Assembly (NCBI GenBank): GCA_016716665.1
Contig: JADJVH010000019.1
Span: 6,005 to 70,004 of the forward strand
DNA from: Candidatus Opimibacter iunctus
GTDB lineage: Bacteria > Bacteroidota > Bacteroidia > Chitinophagales > Saprospiraceae
Direction of reading: 5' to 3'
Length of the DNA: 64,000 nucleotides
Each line of letters opens with the position of its first letter. Position 1 is the stretch's first letter. Below are positions 47,853 through 56,914 of the stretch, piece by piece. Under the pieces are notes generated by a model that saw nothing but the letters and a program-made list of their open reading frames with translations, ran no database searches and was not told the origin of the DNA. The position numbers were made by a program, and so were the translations under genes.

Positions 47853-49502
47853 TCACGATTTCCTAAGCCACTGCTCAAACTCAGCAAGTGACAAAGCATT
47901 GAGGCATGACCCTACCTTTAGCCCCCCTTTCCTCGCGGCAAAGACTCCATACTTGACATAGCCTACCTGGGCGCGGCTATGGGCATCCGGATTGATGGAG
48001 ACCCATACATTCTTTTCCATGCAATAGTCCAGCCAGGTGTAATCGATATCAAGGCGAAGTGGGTTGGCATTGAGTTCGATGGCAACTCCATTGGCGGCGC
48101 AGGCATCGATGATCTTCTTGTGGTTGACAGGATAACCTTGGCGAGCTAACAAAAGTCGACCGGTGGGATGGCCAAGGATACGCGTAAATGGATTTTCAAT
48201 AGCCTTGATGAGCCTCGACATCGCTTTGTCTTCATCCATCCTCAGGTTGCTGTGGATAGAAGCTACCACGAGATCAAACCTGGACAGGATATCATCCTCG
48301 TAGTCGAGCGAACCATCACCAAGGATGTCTGACTCAATGCCTTTGAATACCTTGAATGGGGCCAACCGGGCATTGATCGCATCGATCTCATCAAGCTGCT
48401 CCAACACCTGATCTGCCGATAGCCCATTAGCATAGAAAGCACTGCGGCTATGATCACAGATCGCAAAGTACTGATAGCCCTGGTCACGCACATGCAGCGA
48501 CATCTCTTCGAGGGTATTCATCCCGTCACTATACGTGCTATGATTGTGGATGATGCCCTTGATATCTTCATTCGTGATGAGATCTTCCCAATATGCCGGA
48601 GGATAAATCTCTATTTCCTCACGATCATAGAGCTCAGGAGGCAATCCTTCAAATCCACCCTGCGCAAGGATCTCTTCCAGGTCCCCGCCACTACCAAAAT
48701 CATCAGCCTCGGAGAGTTTTTCATACAATCCGGAATACATAGTGTGCAGTGCCCAATGATTGTTAAAATCAGCCTTCGGGCATGTATGCACCGTGATCTT
48801 CATGCGTTCGTCAAAAGTGATAGCAATAGCATCTTCGGCCTGATCATCATTAATGACTACGCCAGGCACTGCAGCAAGAACGTCCGCGTCAATCTCGGGG
48901 GCAATCAATAATTGCAGTTTGCTGATGACCGGAGTCTTTGTGGCAAACTCACCAACCCATGAGATATGATGGCCAGGCAATGCCTTTTGCATCTTTTTCA
49001 GGATGATCTCCAGGTCTTCTTCAATATTTCCATAGAGGTACCTGTCCTGCGAATCCAGAAAATAAGAAATCTTCTGCTGCAGGTCCTGCTGTGTCTTGAG
49101 CCCGAAACCGGGAAGTTTAATCAGGCGGTTTTCGGTGCATGCATAGAGCAGCTCCGCAGGAGACTCGATCTTGAGCGCATCCCATATCACCCTGATCTTC
49201 TTTGGCCCTAGTCCTTTGACTGAAAGTAATTGCTGAATGCCTTCGGGCGTCTTTGCCTTTAGCTTTTCCAGGGCATCAATCTTTCCCGTCGACAATAACT
49301 CCTTGATTTTTGTAGTGACCGATGACCCAACGCCTGGCAAGGCATCAAGTTCCTGCTCCGTCATTTTATCAATCGGAGCATCTGTCTTGCGCAAGGCGAG
49401 ATAGGCCGTTGAATACGCCTTCGTCTTAAACGCATTTTCCCCATGGAGTTCCATCAGGCTGGCCAGGAGGCTAAACTGGCGGGCGATATCCTTATTGACC
49501 AT
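47853..49502 (-). CDS. PolX-family protein with PHP domain, polymerase site apparently lost
   Basis: The 549-residue product has the PolX layout: N-terminal 8-kDa-like domain, two helix-hairpin-helix motifs (LDALPGVGSSVTTKI, LLSVKGLGPKKI, LIKLPGFGLKT) and a C-terminal PHP nuclease domain with HNHSTYSDG (His319, His321), ICDHS, GIESDILGDG, VVASIHSN, ILGHP and INPDAHS. In the palm (about residues 182-200) active PolX has GSxRRxKETVGDxD; here the segment is GEFATKTPVISKLQLL, so both catalytic Asp are missing. The PHP nuclease site looks intact. The ATG overlaps the stop of the upstream DUF4340 remnant by 11 bases. Confidence 0.8.
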   Translation of the reverse strand: MVNKDIARQFSLLASLMELHGENAFKTKAYSTAYLALRKTDAPIDKMTEQELDALPGVGSSVTTKIKELLSTGKIDALEKLKAKTPEGIQQLLSVKGLGPKKIRVIWDALKIESPAELLYACTENRLIKLPGFGLKTQQDLQQKISYFLDSQDRYLYGNIEEDLEIILKKMQKALPGHHISWVGEFATKTPVISKLQLLIAPEIDADVLAAVPGVVINDDQAEDAIAITFDERMKITVHTCPKADFNNHWALHTMYSGLYEKLSEADDFGSGGDLEEILAQGGFEGLPPELYDREEIEIYPPAYWEDLITNEDIKGIIHNHSTYSDGMNTLEEMSLHVRDQGYQYFAICDHSRSAFYANGLSADQVLEQLDEIDAINARLAPFKVFKGIESDILGDGSLDYEDDILSRFDLVVASIHSNLRMDEDKAMSRLIKAIENPFTRILGHPTGRLLLARQGYPVNHKKIIDACAANGVAIELNANPLRLDIDYTWLDYCMEKNVWVSINPDAHSRAQVGYVKYGVFAARKGGLKVGSCLNALSLAEFEQWLRKS

Positions 49503-50117
49503 CAGGCCAGAATTTGCGGAGATTAGTAAACACAGTCTTATATACACCAGTATTATCTGATGTAAATATGGTTTGAGGATTTGCAGTTGAATGAATCAAG
49601 TAAGGGCGTAATGCGTCCTGGTTCTGAAACGAAGAGATGATGGTTGGCTGGGGCATAGCATCTCCTTTTAAGGTTAATGTTTCCACTAAGGTAAGGCCTT
49701 GCGTCGATGATCGTCCACTAAAGGTCGACCCTGTAGCATTGACCAGTCCTGCAAGGTAGACCTTGAACGCAGTGGAGTCCACCGCTTCCATACCGGCATA
49801 GTACCATTGTCCATCCTCTTTTTGAATCACCTGCTTGCGTCCATTGGCGCCTGTCCATTCTATCGAAGTGAGTTGGTCGGCATCATTGTGCACCAGCATC
49901 TTATCTCTAAACTGATCGGACCCTGCTTTACCCCCCGCGCGGGAAAAACCCATGGCCAAAACAACCCCCGGGGGGTCTGCTTCCCGACAAAGGAGGCCGT
50001 TTGTGCTTTATGGTCAAAACTAAATCCAGTGGAGGACTTGTTGCCTCTTAGAAATTTACCTCCCACGAAGAGCACCAGGCAACTGACCATTACGGTGAGC
50101 AGGTTACGGTTGGTCAT
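49492..50117 (-). pseudogene. DUF4340-domain protein, interrupted and lacking its middle
   Basis: The start (MTNRNLLTVMVSCLVLFVGGKF, ATG at 50117) and the end (DQFRDKMLVHNDADQLTSIEWTG ... YKTVFTNLRKFW) match DUF4340 proteins, which in Bacteroidota follow the gldF-gldG ABC genes. In whole members a beta-rich region of perhaps 100 residues lies between these parts. Here it is replaced by G/C runs at about 49930-49985, and the two ends are in different frames. The real gene may be intact and the sequence mis-assembled. Confidence 0.65.
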
Positions 50118-50207
50118 AGCTCCACTGCAAATCATTACCCCCCCCCCCCGGGGGTTGTTTTTAGGGGTTGCCTTGGCCGGTCTGCCCCGCCCCCCGGGGC
50201 CGGATCG

Positions 50208-50291
50208 CCCTGTGTTGACTTCGAAAGAGATATTGTCGACTGCTTTTTGGGTTCCGTACCTCTTTGTCAAGCCTTCTATGAGAATATCCAT
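50208..50291 (-). pseudogene. gldA-like ABC transporter ATPase, first 28 codons only
   Basis: The ATG at 50291 opens MDILIEGLTKRYGTQKAVDN followed by ISFEVNTG, the first strand region of an ABC ATPase just before the Walker A motif. The coding pattern then ends in G/C-rich sequence (50130-50208), and the start of the DUF4340 gene follows. With its DUF4340 neighbour, GldA of the gliding-associated ABC system is the best guess; gldF and gldG would be expected between them and are missing. Confidence 0.55.
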
Positions 50292-50358
50292 TTACTTTTT
50301 GTGAGATTTGTGAAACTTTTGGGGTCTCCCCCTTTACAGGACAGCGAACAAGGAACGC

Positions 50359-50366
50359 CAAAAGTA
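50359..50366 (-). promoter_or_regulatory. Candidate -7 box of the gldA-like gene
   Basis: The minus strand reads TACTTTTG, an exact TAnnTTTG match about 68 bases before the ATG at 50291. Confidence 0.4.
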
Positions 50367-50411
50367 TAAAATTCATTAGCGCAACATTTCGTTTAATCCC
50401 TTATACAACTT

Positions 50412-51050
50412 ATGAAAGCCATGTTTAAATTTTCATTAACAAAGAATGCCTTATTGCTCATCTTCAGTGCATTGACCCTGTTCGCTTCATCCTGTAAGCA
50501 GGGTGCCGGCAATACCTCCGGTGAGACGATCAAAGGCACCGGTGACCTGGAAGGTATGGTCATGGAACCTATCCCCGGCAGTAAGGTGCAGTACGCAAGG
50601 CAATATGGATCAAGTGGCAACCTGATCATTGAAGGATTCCTGCTGGACGGCCAGAAAACCGGTATGTGGATCCAGTATAGCCCTGAAGGTGATATCGTGC
50701 TCATCAATCACTACCTGGATGGCAAACTCGAAGGCACAGCGATGCGGATGAGTTTCCGCAACCAGGTGGACCTGAAGTCAACCTACAAGAAAGGTGAACT
50801 TGACGGACCTTACACCGCCTATAAATTTGGCAAAGTCGTTGAAACACGCGAATACAAAGGCGGCAAACTCAATGGGACCTCCAAGACATATGATGACCGC
50901 ACCTTTAACCTAAAGCAGGAAGTTCAATACAAGAATGGCTTTCAGGATGGCTATTTCAAGTATTATGATGAGAATGGCAACATAAGCGTTGAGTATCAGT
51001 ACAAAAACGGTACAAAAGTCAGCGGAGGAATCGTCGAAGAGAAGAAATAA
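50412..51050 (+). CDS. MORN-like repeat lipoprotein
   Basis: The product has a type II signal peptide (ALLLIFSALTLFASSC). Then come repeats of the form YxxGxxxGxWxxYxxxG (GFLLDGQKTGMWIQYSPEGD, HYLDGKLEGTAMRM, TYKKGELDGPYTAYKFGK, EYKGGKLNGTSKTYDD, QYKNGFQDGYFKYYDENGN), as in MORN and YwqK-type proteins. YwqK is annotated as an antitoxin in Bacillus, but most members have no toxin partner, and none is seen here. Likely a periplasmic or surface lipoprotein of unknown role. Starts at 50412 or the ATG at 50421. Confidence 0.7.
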   Translation: MKAMFKFSLTKNALLLIFSALTLFASSCKQGAGNTSGETIKGTGDLEGMVMEPIPGSKVQYARQYGSSGNLIIEGFLLDGQKTGMWIQYSPEGDIVLINHYLDGKLEGTAMRMSFRNQVDLKSTYKKGELDGPYTAYKFGKVVETREYKGGKLNGTSKTYDDRTFNLKQEVQYKNGFQDGYFKYYDENGNISVEYQYKNGTKVSGGIVEEKK

Positions 51051-51154
51051 CCCTGAGGGATGGTTTCCCTGAAAAAAAATATCAACTTTTTTTGAGGTCA
51101 GCCTATTACATATTATAAAAAAGTATAATATTTGCAGGACAAGGATCATTACAT

Positions 51155-53539
51155 ATGAATACTGCAACTATACTGGGTAGCCACCTCAACCCTCAACAGG
51201 CTAAACTATTTGCCCATTCCACAGGACCCCGTAAGCGCTGGATCTGGAGCAAGCAGGAAGACCACCTGCACCTGCTTTCCGCCATGGCCGCGACTGATGC
51301 TGTTCAAGGCAAGCCAGTAGTCATCTGGTATGACGAGGATGCCGCAGCCAATGAGTTGCTCAGCACCTATCCTTTCAACAGAATAGACAGGGCGATCTAT
51401 ACCCCACTATCGTACCGGTCAAACAATCCGCAGAATGTCCTCAATCCACTTTCCCCTGCGGAAAGCATACATCATATCGAGCTGTACAAATTGTCCGGCG
51501 ACTATGCCCGCATCAGCAAGCCATGGGCTTCACTTCACGAAGAACTCTGGCCAGGCACCAACCGGTATGAACTGATCCAGAAATTTGCCGGCCTCTTTAA
51601 TCACAACAATGTCAACCCGCTCTTTTACAAACTGAGCAGGCAGATGTTTGAAATATCCCCTGCCGAATACAAAAGGCTGCGCAACAAGATCGAGCACCAC
51701 ATCAAGCTCAACAAACTCCGCCAGGATGGATTTGAGTACATGGACATGCTTGATGTCAGCCTACTGGTCAACCATTCGCTTGATTTTGTCAAGAGCGAAG
51801 TCATGCAGTACATCTCCCTCATGGCCGACCAGGCTACTGAGTTGCTCAAGCGTGCTGACTATACCATGCTGCGCTACTTCAACTATGTCAAGACCTACTG
51901 GATCCGCGAGATCAATATCTTCGTCAACAAGATTGACAAATTACTCTCTCATGCGAGGGAATTGCATCTGACCTATGGCGATGCGTTCTCCTTTGAGAGC
52001 AGCATGAGCCAGCTGGCTGACAAACTGAAGGGCCAGATCAGCCGCAAAGCCAAACTGATCAGCCAGGACCGCAAGGCCATCAAGACCCAATACCTGGAGC
52101 TGCTCGCTGAAATCGAAGCCGGACAACCATGGGTGACTATTCCTGCAGAGCGCAAGGAAAACCCAACGCTGTCAGAAGCCATTGATTACCTGCAGACCCT
52201 TAAAGAAAATCTATTCAATACCAAGGACTCTATTGAGACCCATATCCGCAGCCAACTCAAGCGCCTCAATTCACACAATGCGCCTGAAGCAACAGGCCTT
52301 GGCACAGAGACCAGAGAATGGGAAGAAGATGTACTCAAGTGGTACAACAATGTCAACATCAGTGGCTACTTTAAGAAACGCTTTGAATCGCAGGCCCTGA
52401 GTATCCACCGCAGTGCAGAAGGATTGCGTGAAGTCAATGCAGCCCTGACTGCTATCGTTGAAAGACAACATCACCTCGAAGATTATTTTTTCTGGGCCGG
52501 TTTTCAAAACCAGTTTCCTGAAAATGCAAGGGCAGTAGTCCAGGCATTGCACCTCACACCGAGCAGTGACTGGCTGACCTACTTTGATGAGTGGTATATC
52601 ACCCAATTGGTCACCGGTGATGCACTCGAGGTCGAATGGCCTACGATGATCAATGACAACATGAAGGAGATGATCGAGCGCCTCCGACTGCACACCATCG
52701 CTGAGTTTCTCAATGATGTCAGCCACCTGCGCAATCACCTCTGCGAAGAATATGCACCAGCTATACGCAAGCTCACCTCGCGCAAGGCGACTATAGACCA
52801 GGAAGAAGCTGAAGCATTCTTTAGCAACATGTCTGTTGAAAACAGGGGCAAGTGGTATCCGATCCAGCTACTCCCGCTGAGTATGATGCCTTCACCTGAA
52901 GATGAGGCCCCGCAAATCATCAATTATATCCTGCTCAAGGCAAAGGATCCGTCGATGAGCCCATACTGGCAGCGCGTCCAGGATATGCCTTGTGATGTAT
53001 TCTCCTGTGAGCCTCCGTTCAATCAACGCTACATCAGCGAACAACTGGATATGCCTGCGATGATCACTGATTTCAGGCTGACACAAAACCGTAATTCATC
53101 CGCACTCAAATACCTGACCAATATCGCCAGGCAGTTTGCACCATTCCTTTCGCAAACCTGCATCTATTCGGCGCACAGGGTCAATGTCATCTCCCTGTTG
53201 GGTTCCGAACTTGATCGCCTCGTCCTTGATCAACTGCCTATGCCATACAAGATTTCAGAGCGTAGCCTCAACCCTGACGAAAATTACTTTGTCGAGTCCT
53301 TACTCGAACCAAACAATCCATTTGTATTGATGGTCCGTGATTTCTGGCCTACCGGTGAGTGGCCACAAAATAGTCTCTGGCATCTTCAGTTCCAGGAAGA
53401 CCTCGAAAAGGTCGGCATCAAGATCGTCCACAGTTGGTCCAAAGGCTGGCTGATGGAATCGGATATCGAAGTTCGCCGCGTACGTGATGAAATCCTTCAG
53501 TTTGTTGGGAATACGTTTGCAGGTGTCTCTGTAGCATAG
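51155..53539 (+). CDS. Large unrecognised protein, possibly a degenerate helicase-nuclease
   Basis: I do not recognise this 794-residue cytosolic protein. The N-terminal part (WIWSKQEDHLHLLSAMAATDAVQGKPVVIWYDED) resembles the first strand of SF1 helicases but has no Walker A. The middle is long and helical. The end (NPFVLMVRDFW ... HLQFQEDLEKVGIKIVHSWSKGWL) recalls the last part of helicase-associated nuclease domains, where R.xLxxxGWxxHRIWSxxW is typical; the nuclease acidic residues are not evident. The resemblance is weak. A TATAATATTTG at 51124-51134 may be the promoter. It stands alone on its strand. Confidence 0.45.
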   Translation: MNTATILGSHLNPQQAKLFAHSTGPRKRWIWSKQEDHLHLLSAMAATDAVQGKPVVIWYDEDAAANELLSTYPFNRIDRAIYTPLSYRSNNPQNVLNPLSPAESIHHIELYKLSGDYARISKPWASLHEELWPGTNRYELIQKFAGLFNHNNVNPLFYKLSRQMFEISPAEYKRLRNKIEHHIKLNKLRQDGFEYMDMLDVSLLVNHSLDFVKSEVMQYISLMADQATELLKRADYTMLRYFNYVKTYWIREINIFVNKIDKLLSHARELHLTYGDAFSFESSMSQLADKLKGQISRKAKLISQDRKAIKTQYLELLAEIEAGQPWVTIPAERKENPTLSEAIDYLQTLKENLFNTKDSIETHIRSQLKRLNSHNAPEATGLGTETREWEEDVLKWYNNVNISGYFKKRFESQALSIHRSAEGLREVNAALTAIVERQHHLEDYFFWAGFQNQFPENARAVVQALHLTPSSDWLTYFDEWYITQLVTGDALEVEWPTMINDNMKEMIERLRLHTIAEFLNDVSHLRNHLCEEYAPAIRKLTSRKATIDQEEAEAFFSNMSVENRGKWYPIQLLPLSMMPSPEDEAPQIINYILLKAKDPSMSPYWQRVQDMPCDVFSCEPPFNQRYISEQLDMPAMITDFRLTQNRNSSALKYLTNIARQFAPFLSQTCIYSAHRVNVISLLGSELDRLVLDQLPMPYKISERSLNPDENYFVESLLEPNNPFVLMVRDFWPTGEWPQNSLWHLQFQEDLEKVGIKIVHSWSKGWLMESDIEVRRVRDEILQFVGNTFAGVSVA

Positions 53540-54048
53540 GGCAGAGAGCAAGTCGAAGCGCAGCGGAGATCCCGCCAAATGCACGGCGTTTGTAGCGGGA
53601 GGAGCAATGGAGCAATGGAGCAATGGAGCAAAGGAGCAAAGGAGCAAGGGAGCAAGGGGCATATCGTAGCTCAACCGATACTTCGACTCCCCTCAGCACG
53701 AGGATCCCGCACGTTGCGAAACCGTTAAGCAGGAAGGCATAGCGCTTTGAGCAATCACATTGCCCCATCGGGGCTAAAGGTCGGTAGCCGTGGAAACAGC
53801 AAGAGTATTCGTGCCCTGTCGGGGCACAACCGGACTCGGCAGGGACTGTAAGCAGTAAGTAGTAAGCAGTAAGCAGTAAGCGGTAAGCAGCTAGCAGCTA
53901 GCTTCTGGTAGCTGATGGCTGAGAGCCGAGGGCGGGGGGCTGGTGGGGGGGGAGCTGATGGCTGATGGCTGATGGCTGAGAGCTGATAGCTGATAAACCC
54001 TTATGATGTACCTTTAGGCTAATGCCTTTCCATCACAACAACCCCGCT
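53540..54048. repeat. Low-complexity spacer with octamer tandem repeat and GGGGC palindrome copy 2
   Basis: 53602-53659 is a tandem array of the octamer GAGCAATG grading into GAGCAAAG and GAGCAAGG. A TTCGACTCCCCTCAGC element lies at about 53680-53700. 53757-53835 is the inverted copy of the GGGGC unit at 42970. 53845-54000 is built of AGCAGTAAGC and GCTGATGGCT-type repeats. No gene is seen. Confidence 0.75.
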
Positions 54049-56058
54049 ATGCTCAAGTATCTCCTCTGTGCTTTTTTGCCATGCTGTTTCATTGTGATAA
54101 GCAATGGGCGGGTCGCTGCTCAGACACAGGGTGAGATTGTAAAACTGGAATGGATAAACTTCGGGCCTTATACAAACCCAGGGCAGAGCCCGGGAGATCC
54201 AACGATACCGGAATCTCAACTAATAACATTGCTGGATAGCTTGAAGCCTTATGTCAAGGGTATACGTACTTATGGGACACAAAACGGGCTTGAAAAAATT
54301 CCGCTCCTTGCAAAGCAGCGGGGGCTGAATGTCATGGTCGGCATATATCTTAGTGAAGACACGCTGGTCAACAATGCACAGATTTCGAAAGCCATAGAAC
54401 TTTCCAATGCCGGATTTGCAGATCGACTGATCGTCGGGGGCGAAGCGCTCTATAATAATTTTATCACCCCGCTTCAATTGATCGCCTATATCAACCGGGT
54501 GAAATCAGCTTGTCCTACTATTCCTGTCACTACAGCTGAAGTCTACAGCACACTGATCGCGCACCCCGATGTTGCTGCGGCATGCGATTTTATATTCCCC
54601 AATATGTATGCATATTATGAGGGACAGCCGATAGAATGTGCCATGCAATGGATTGATCAGACTTATCTTTCCTTGTTGCCTATTGCGGGAGGCAAAGAAA
54701 TCATTATATCCGAAACAGGATGGAAGACCGCCGGACCTGCCGTTGGAGAAGCCAAACCTTCTTTTCATAATGCAATCCGTTTTCATCGTGAATTGCTCGC
54801 CTGGAGTTTAGAGACAGGAGTTTCATTCAGTATTTTTGCTGCCTTTGACGAACCATGGAAATTGATAGATAACGATGACGGATGGGGCCTTTTCAACAAT
54901 AGTGCACAGCTCAAGCCAGGCATGGACTCTGTGTTTATGAGCGTCGAGCCTGTAGTACCTACATGGCTATGCGCTGAGCCGGACCAGGTTGGTAGCGATA
55001 CCCTTGCCCTGGATTATATTCCGGTCATAGGCAGCTTTGACAACATCAAAGGACAAATCAATTTTGTAAACACCTGCGAATATAGCATAGCCACCTATAT
55101 CAAGGTCGGAGGTGCATGGTGGACCAAGCCCACTTTTGGCATGCCAACAGTTAACGTGCTGTGCAATGGCAGATGGAATGTAGATTATACCGCAGGCGGA
55201 AATGATCACCTTGCCACAGACATGTGTTTCTTCCTGGTTCCGGATGGTTACACGCCTCCACCATGCAGTGGTTGTCCGACCATACCCCAACAAGCTTATA
55301 CCAATTCAATCGCTGATCTGTGCATACAGCGTTACATACTAAACAATGTCTCCATCATCACAACTGATTCCACCATTTGCAACGGAGATTCAACACTTCT
55401 GACTGCAACCGGGGGAAACCGCTATTTGTGGAGCACAGGTGAAACCACTGCATCGATATATGCGCATCCCACAACTAACACGACCTATTCAGTGACGGTA
55501 AGCAATGGCCTCGGAGGTGGTGCCATTGCCAACAAAATGGTCCGTGTTCTTCCAAAACCAAATTTTGGAATAGCTGCTACACCGGATACAATTGATATCG
55601 GAGGAGTGGCAATGCTGGAAGTCACAGGAGCCGGAAGTATTTCTTTTATCTGGAGTACGGGTGAAACCACGCGCACGATCACTGTAAATCCACTGGCCTC
55701 TACTACCTATACCGTCACAGCGACTGGTGGCAACGGATGCATTGCATTGGATTCGATCACTGTGGTCGTAAACCCATTATCATCTGCTACTGCGCTAAGC
55801 CTAATAAATGCGGTAAACGTTTATCCAAAACCGGTGCATGGGATCCTGCACGTGGAACTGGAAATACAGGATTCGAAAGAAGTTTCGCTCTCGCTGCTGA
55901 ATCAAATGGCCATTTTATCCGCGCAGCAATTGGTGCTACCTGTGGATGGCTTGGTACATTGCCAATTTGATATGACCACCCTTCCTCCTGGCCTTTATTT
56001 CCTGATAATCCGGACGTCACAAGGAGAAGCAGTGATCGAAAAAATACCAGTGCATTGA
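54049..56058 (+). CDS. Secreted GH17-like beta-glucanase with T9SS type A domain
   Basis: The ATG at 54049 gives a signal peptide (MLKYLLCAFLPCCFIVISNGRVAAQ). The catalytic barrel has Glu132 in LIVGGEALY as acid/base and Glu222 in IISETGWKT as nucleophile, the layout of GH17 beta-1,3-glucanases. A cysteine-containing beta domain (VGGAWWTKPTFGMPTVNVLC) and PKD-like units (CNGDSTLLTATGGNRYLWSTGET) follow. The type A sorting domain is at the end (NVYPKPVHGILHVEL ... PPGLYFLIIRTSQGE). Predicted secreted enzyme for beta-1,3-glucans such as laminarin or fungal wall. An upstream frame to 54022 is less likely. Confidence 0.8.
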   Translation: MLKYLLCAFLPCCFIVISNGRVAAQTQGEIVKLEWINFGPYTNPGQSPGDPTIPESQLITLLDSLKPYVKGIRTYGTQNGLEKIPLLAKQRGLNVMVGIYLSEDTLVNNAQISKAIELSNAGFADRLIVGGEALYNNFITPLQLIAYINRVKSACPTIPVTTAEVYSTLIAHPDVAAACDFIFPNMYAYYEGQPIECAMQWIDQTYLSLLPIAGGKEIIISETGWKTAGPAVGEAKPSFHNAIRFHRELLAWSLETGVSFSIFAAFDEPWKLIDNDDGWGLFNNSAQLKPGMDSVFMSVEPVVPTWLCAEPDQVGSDTLALDYIPVIGSFDNIKGQINFVNTCEYSIATYIKVGGAWWTKPTFGMPTVNVLCNGRWNVDYTAGGNDHLATDMCFFLVPDGYTPPPCSGCPTIPQQAYTNSIADLCIQRYILNNVSIITTDSTICNGDSTLLTATGGNRYLWSTGETTASIYAHPTTNTTYSVTVSNGLGGGAIANKMVRVLPKPNFGIAATPDTIDIGGVAMLEVTGAGSISFIWSTGETTRTITVNPLASTTYTVTATGGNGCIALDSITVVVNPLSSATALSLINAVNVYPKPVHGILHVELEIQDSKEVSLSLLNQMAILSAQQLVLPVDGLVHCQFDMTTLPPGLYFLIIRTSQGEAVIEKIPVH

Positions 56059-56185
56059 AAGAATTTACGATTGACGACTGACGATTGACGACTGACAATT
56101 TACACTAACTCCACACACAACTCACAACTCACAACTCATACTTCGACTCCGCTCAGCACAAGCAACACTTACAACTCACATTCAA
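56059..56185. repeat. Low-complexity spacer GACGATTGACGACTGAC
   Basis: The spacer holds degenerate copies of GACGACTGACGATT, CACAACTCACAACTC and a TTCGACTCCGCTCAGCAC element at 56143-56160. Confidence 0.6.
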
Positions 56186-56656
56186 TTGATTTCGCTAAAC
56201 CAAATCGATCTTCTCTCACTGCAGCAACATCTGAAGCATACTAAGGATGCGAGCGGCATCGCCGTGGTCTTCGATCCGGTGAGACGCAAAAATGTGAGGG
56301 CTACGCCTGAAGAGATCGTGAGGCAGCTATGGATCATCTACTTCCTTGAAAAGCTCAACCTAAATCCGAAACTCATCTCTGTCGAGCGTGCGCTCGAAGT
56401 GCATGGGATGAAGCGGAGATTTGATCTCGTCATCTTTGACAAATCTACTGAGCCCATACTCCTTGCTGAGTTTAAGGCCCCGTCGATCCTCCTCAACCAG
56501 ATGGTCTTTGACCAGATCGCGCAGTACAATATGCAGATGCAGGTCCCGCTGGCCCTGGTGAGCAATGGGAGCAGCCATTATTGTTTCAGGATTGATGATG
56601 AGAAGAGGGGGTTTGAGTTTTTGGATGAGATCCCTATTTATTCCCCTAGCCCCTAA
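56186..56656 (+). CDS. HsdR N-terminal-domain nuclease-like protein
   Basis: A 156-residue product from a TTG start at 56186 (MISLNQIDLLSLQQHL). It matches the type I restriction enzyme R subunit N-terminal domain (HSDR_N_2) by TPEEIVRQLWIIYFLEKL, RFDLVIFD and ILLAEFKAPSI, which give the PD-(D/E)XK Asp and ExK. There is no HsdM, HsdS or helicase gene, so it is not a type I system. Orphan copies near holA are familiar in Bacteroidota. The last codons (YSPSP, then TAA) lie in the repeat CCCCTAGCCCCTAAAG. Confidence 0.75.
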   Translation: MISLNQIDLLSLQQHLKHTKDASGIAVVFDPVRRKNVRATPEEIVRQLWIIYFLEKLNLNPKLISVERALEVHGMKRRFDLVIFDKSTEPILLAEFKAPSILLNQMVFDQIAQYNMQMQVPLALVSNGSSHYCFRIDDEKRGFEFLDEIPIYSPSP

Positions 56657-56914
56657 AGCACACATCCCCATTTACCACCTAGCCCCTAGGGGGTAAATGC
56701 CCCTAAAGGGGGTAAATATTTAGAATCTCAGCGCCAACCAAATGAATACCAATTGTGAAAATCAATTGTGAATACCATTAGGAATCCCCGTAGGAATCCT
56801 GCTGCTGGCGGAGAGAACTCCATCCAGCGGCGTATGCTCTCTGGAGTGAATACCGAAATGATATTTACCCCCTTTAGGGGGCTAGGGGGCAAGTGGGGGC
56901 CAGGGGGGATAAAA
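56657..56914. repeat. Inverted CCCCTAAAGGGGG palindromes around a core repeat copy
   Basis: Palindromes at about 56677-56720 (CCCCTAGGGGG, CCCCTAAAGGGGG) are matched by an inverted set at 56862-56909. A GGCGGAGAGAACTCCATCC core lies between them at 56803-56832. The block separates the convergent HsdR_N and holA genes and may act as a two-way terminator. The CCCC/GGGG palindrome is related to the DUF559 flanks. Confidence 0.75.

Noticed and set aside
50412..51050. YwqK-type antitoxin
   Set aside because: Only MORN-like repeats behind a lipoprotein signal; no toxin gene next to it.
51124..51134. Promoter TATAATATTTG before the 794-residue gene
   Set aside because: Spacing inside the -7 box is one base too long and no -33 element fits; mentioned with the gene but not listed.
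56186..56656. Type I restriction system
   Set aside because: Only the HsdR N-terminal domain is present; no helicase part, HsdM or HsdS in the window.
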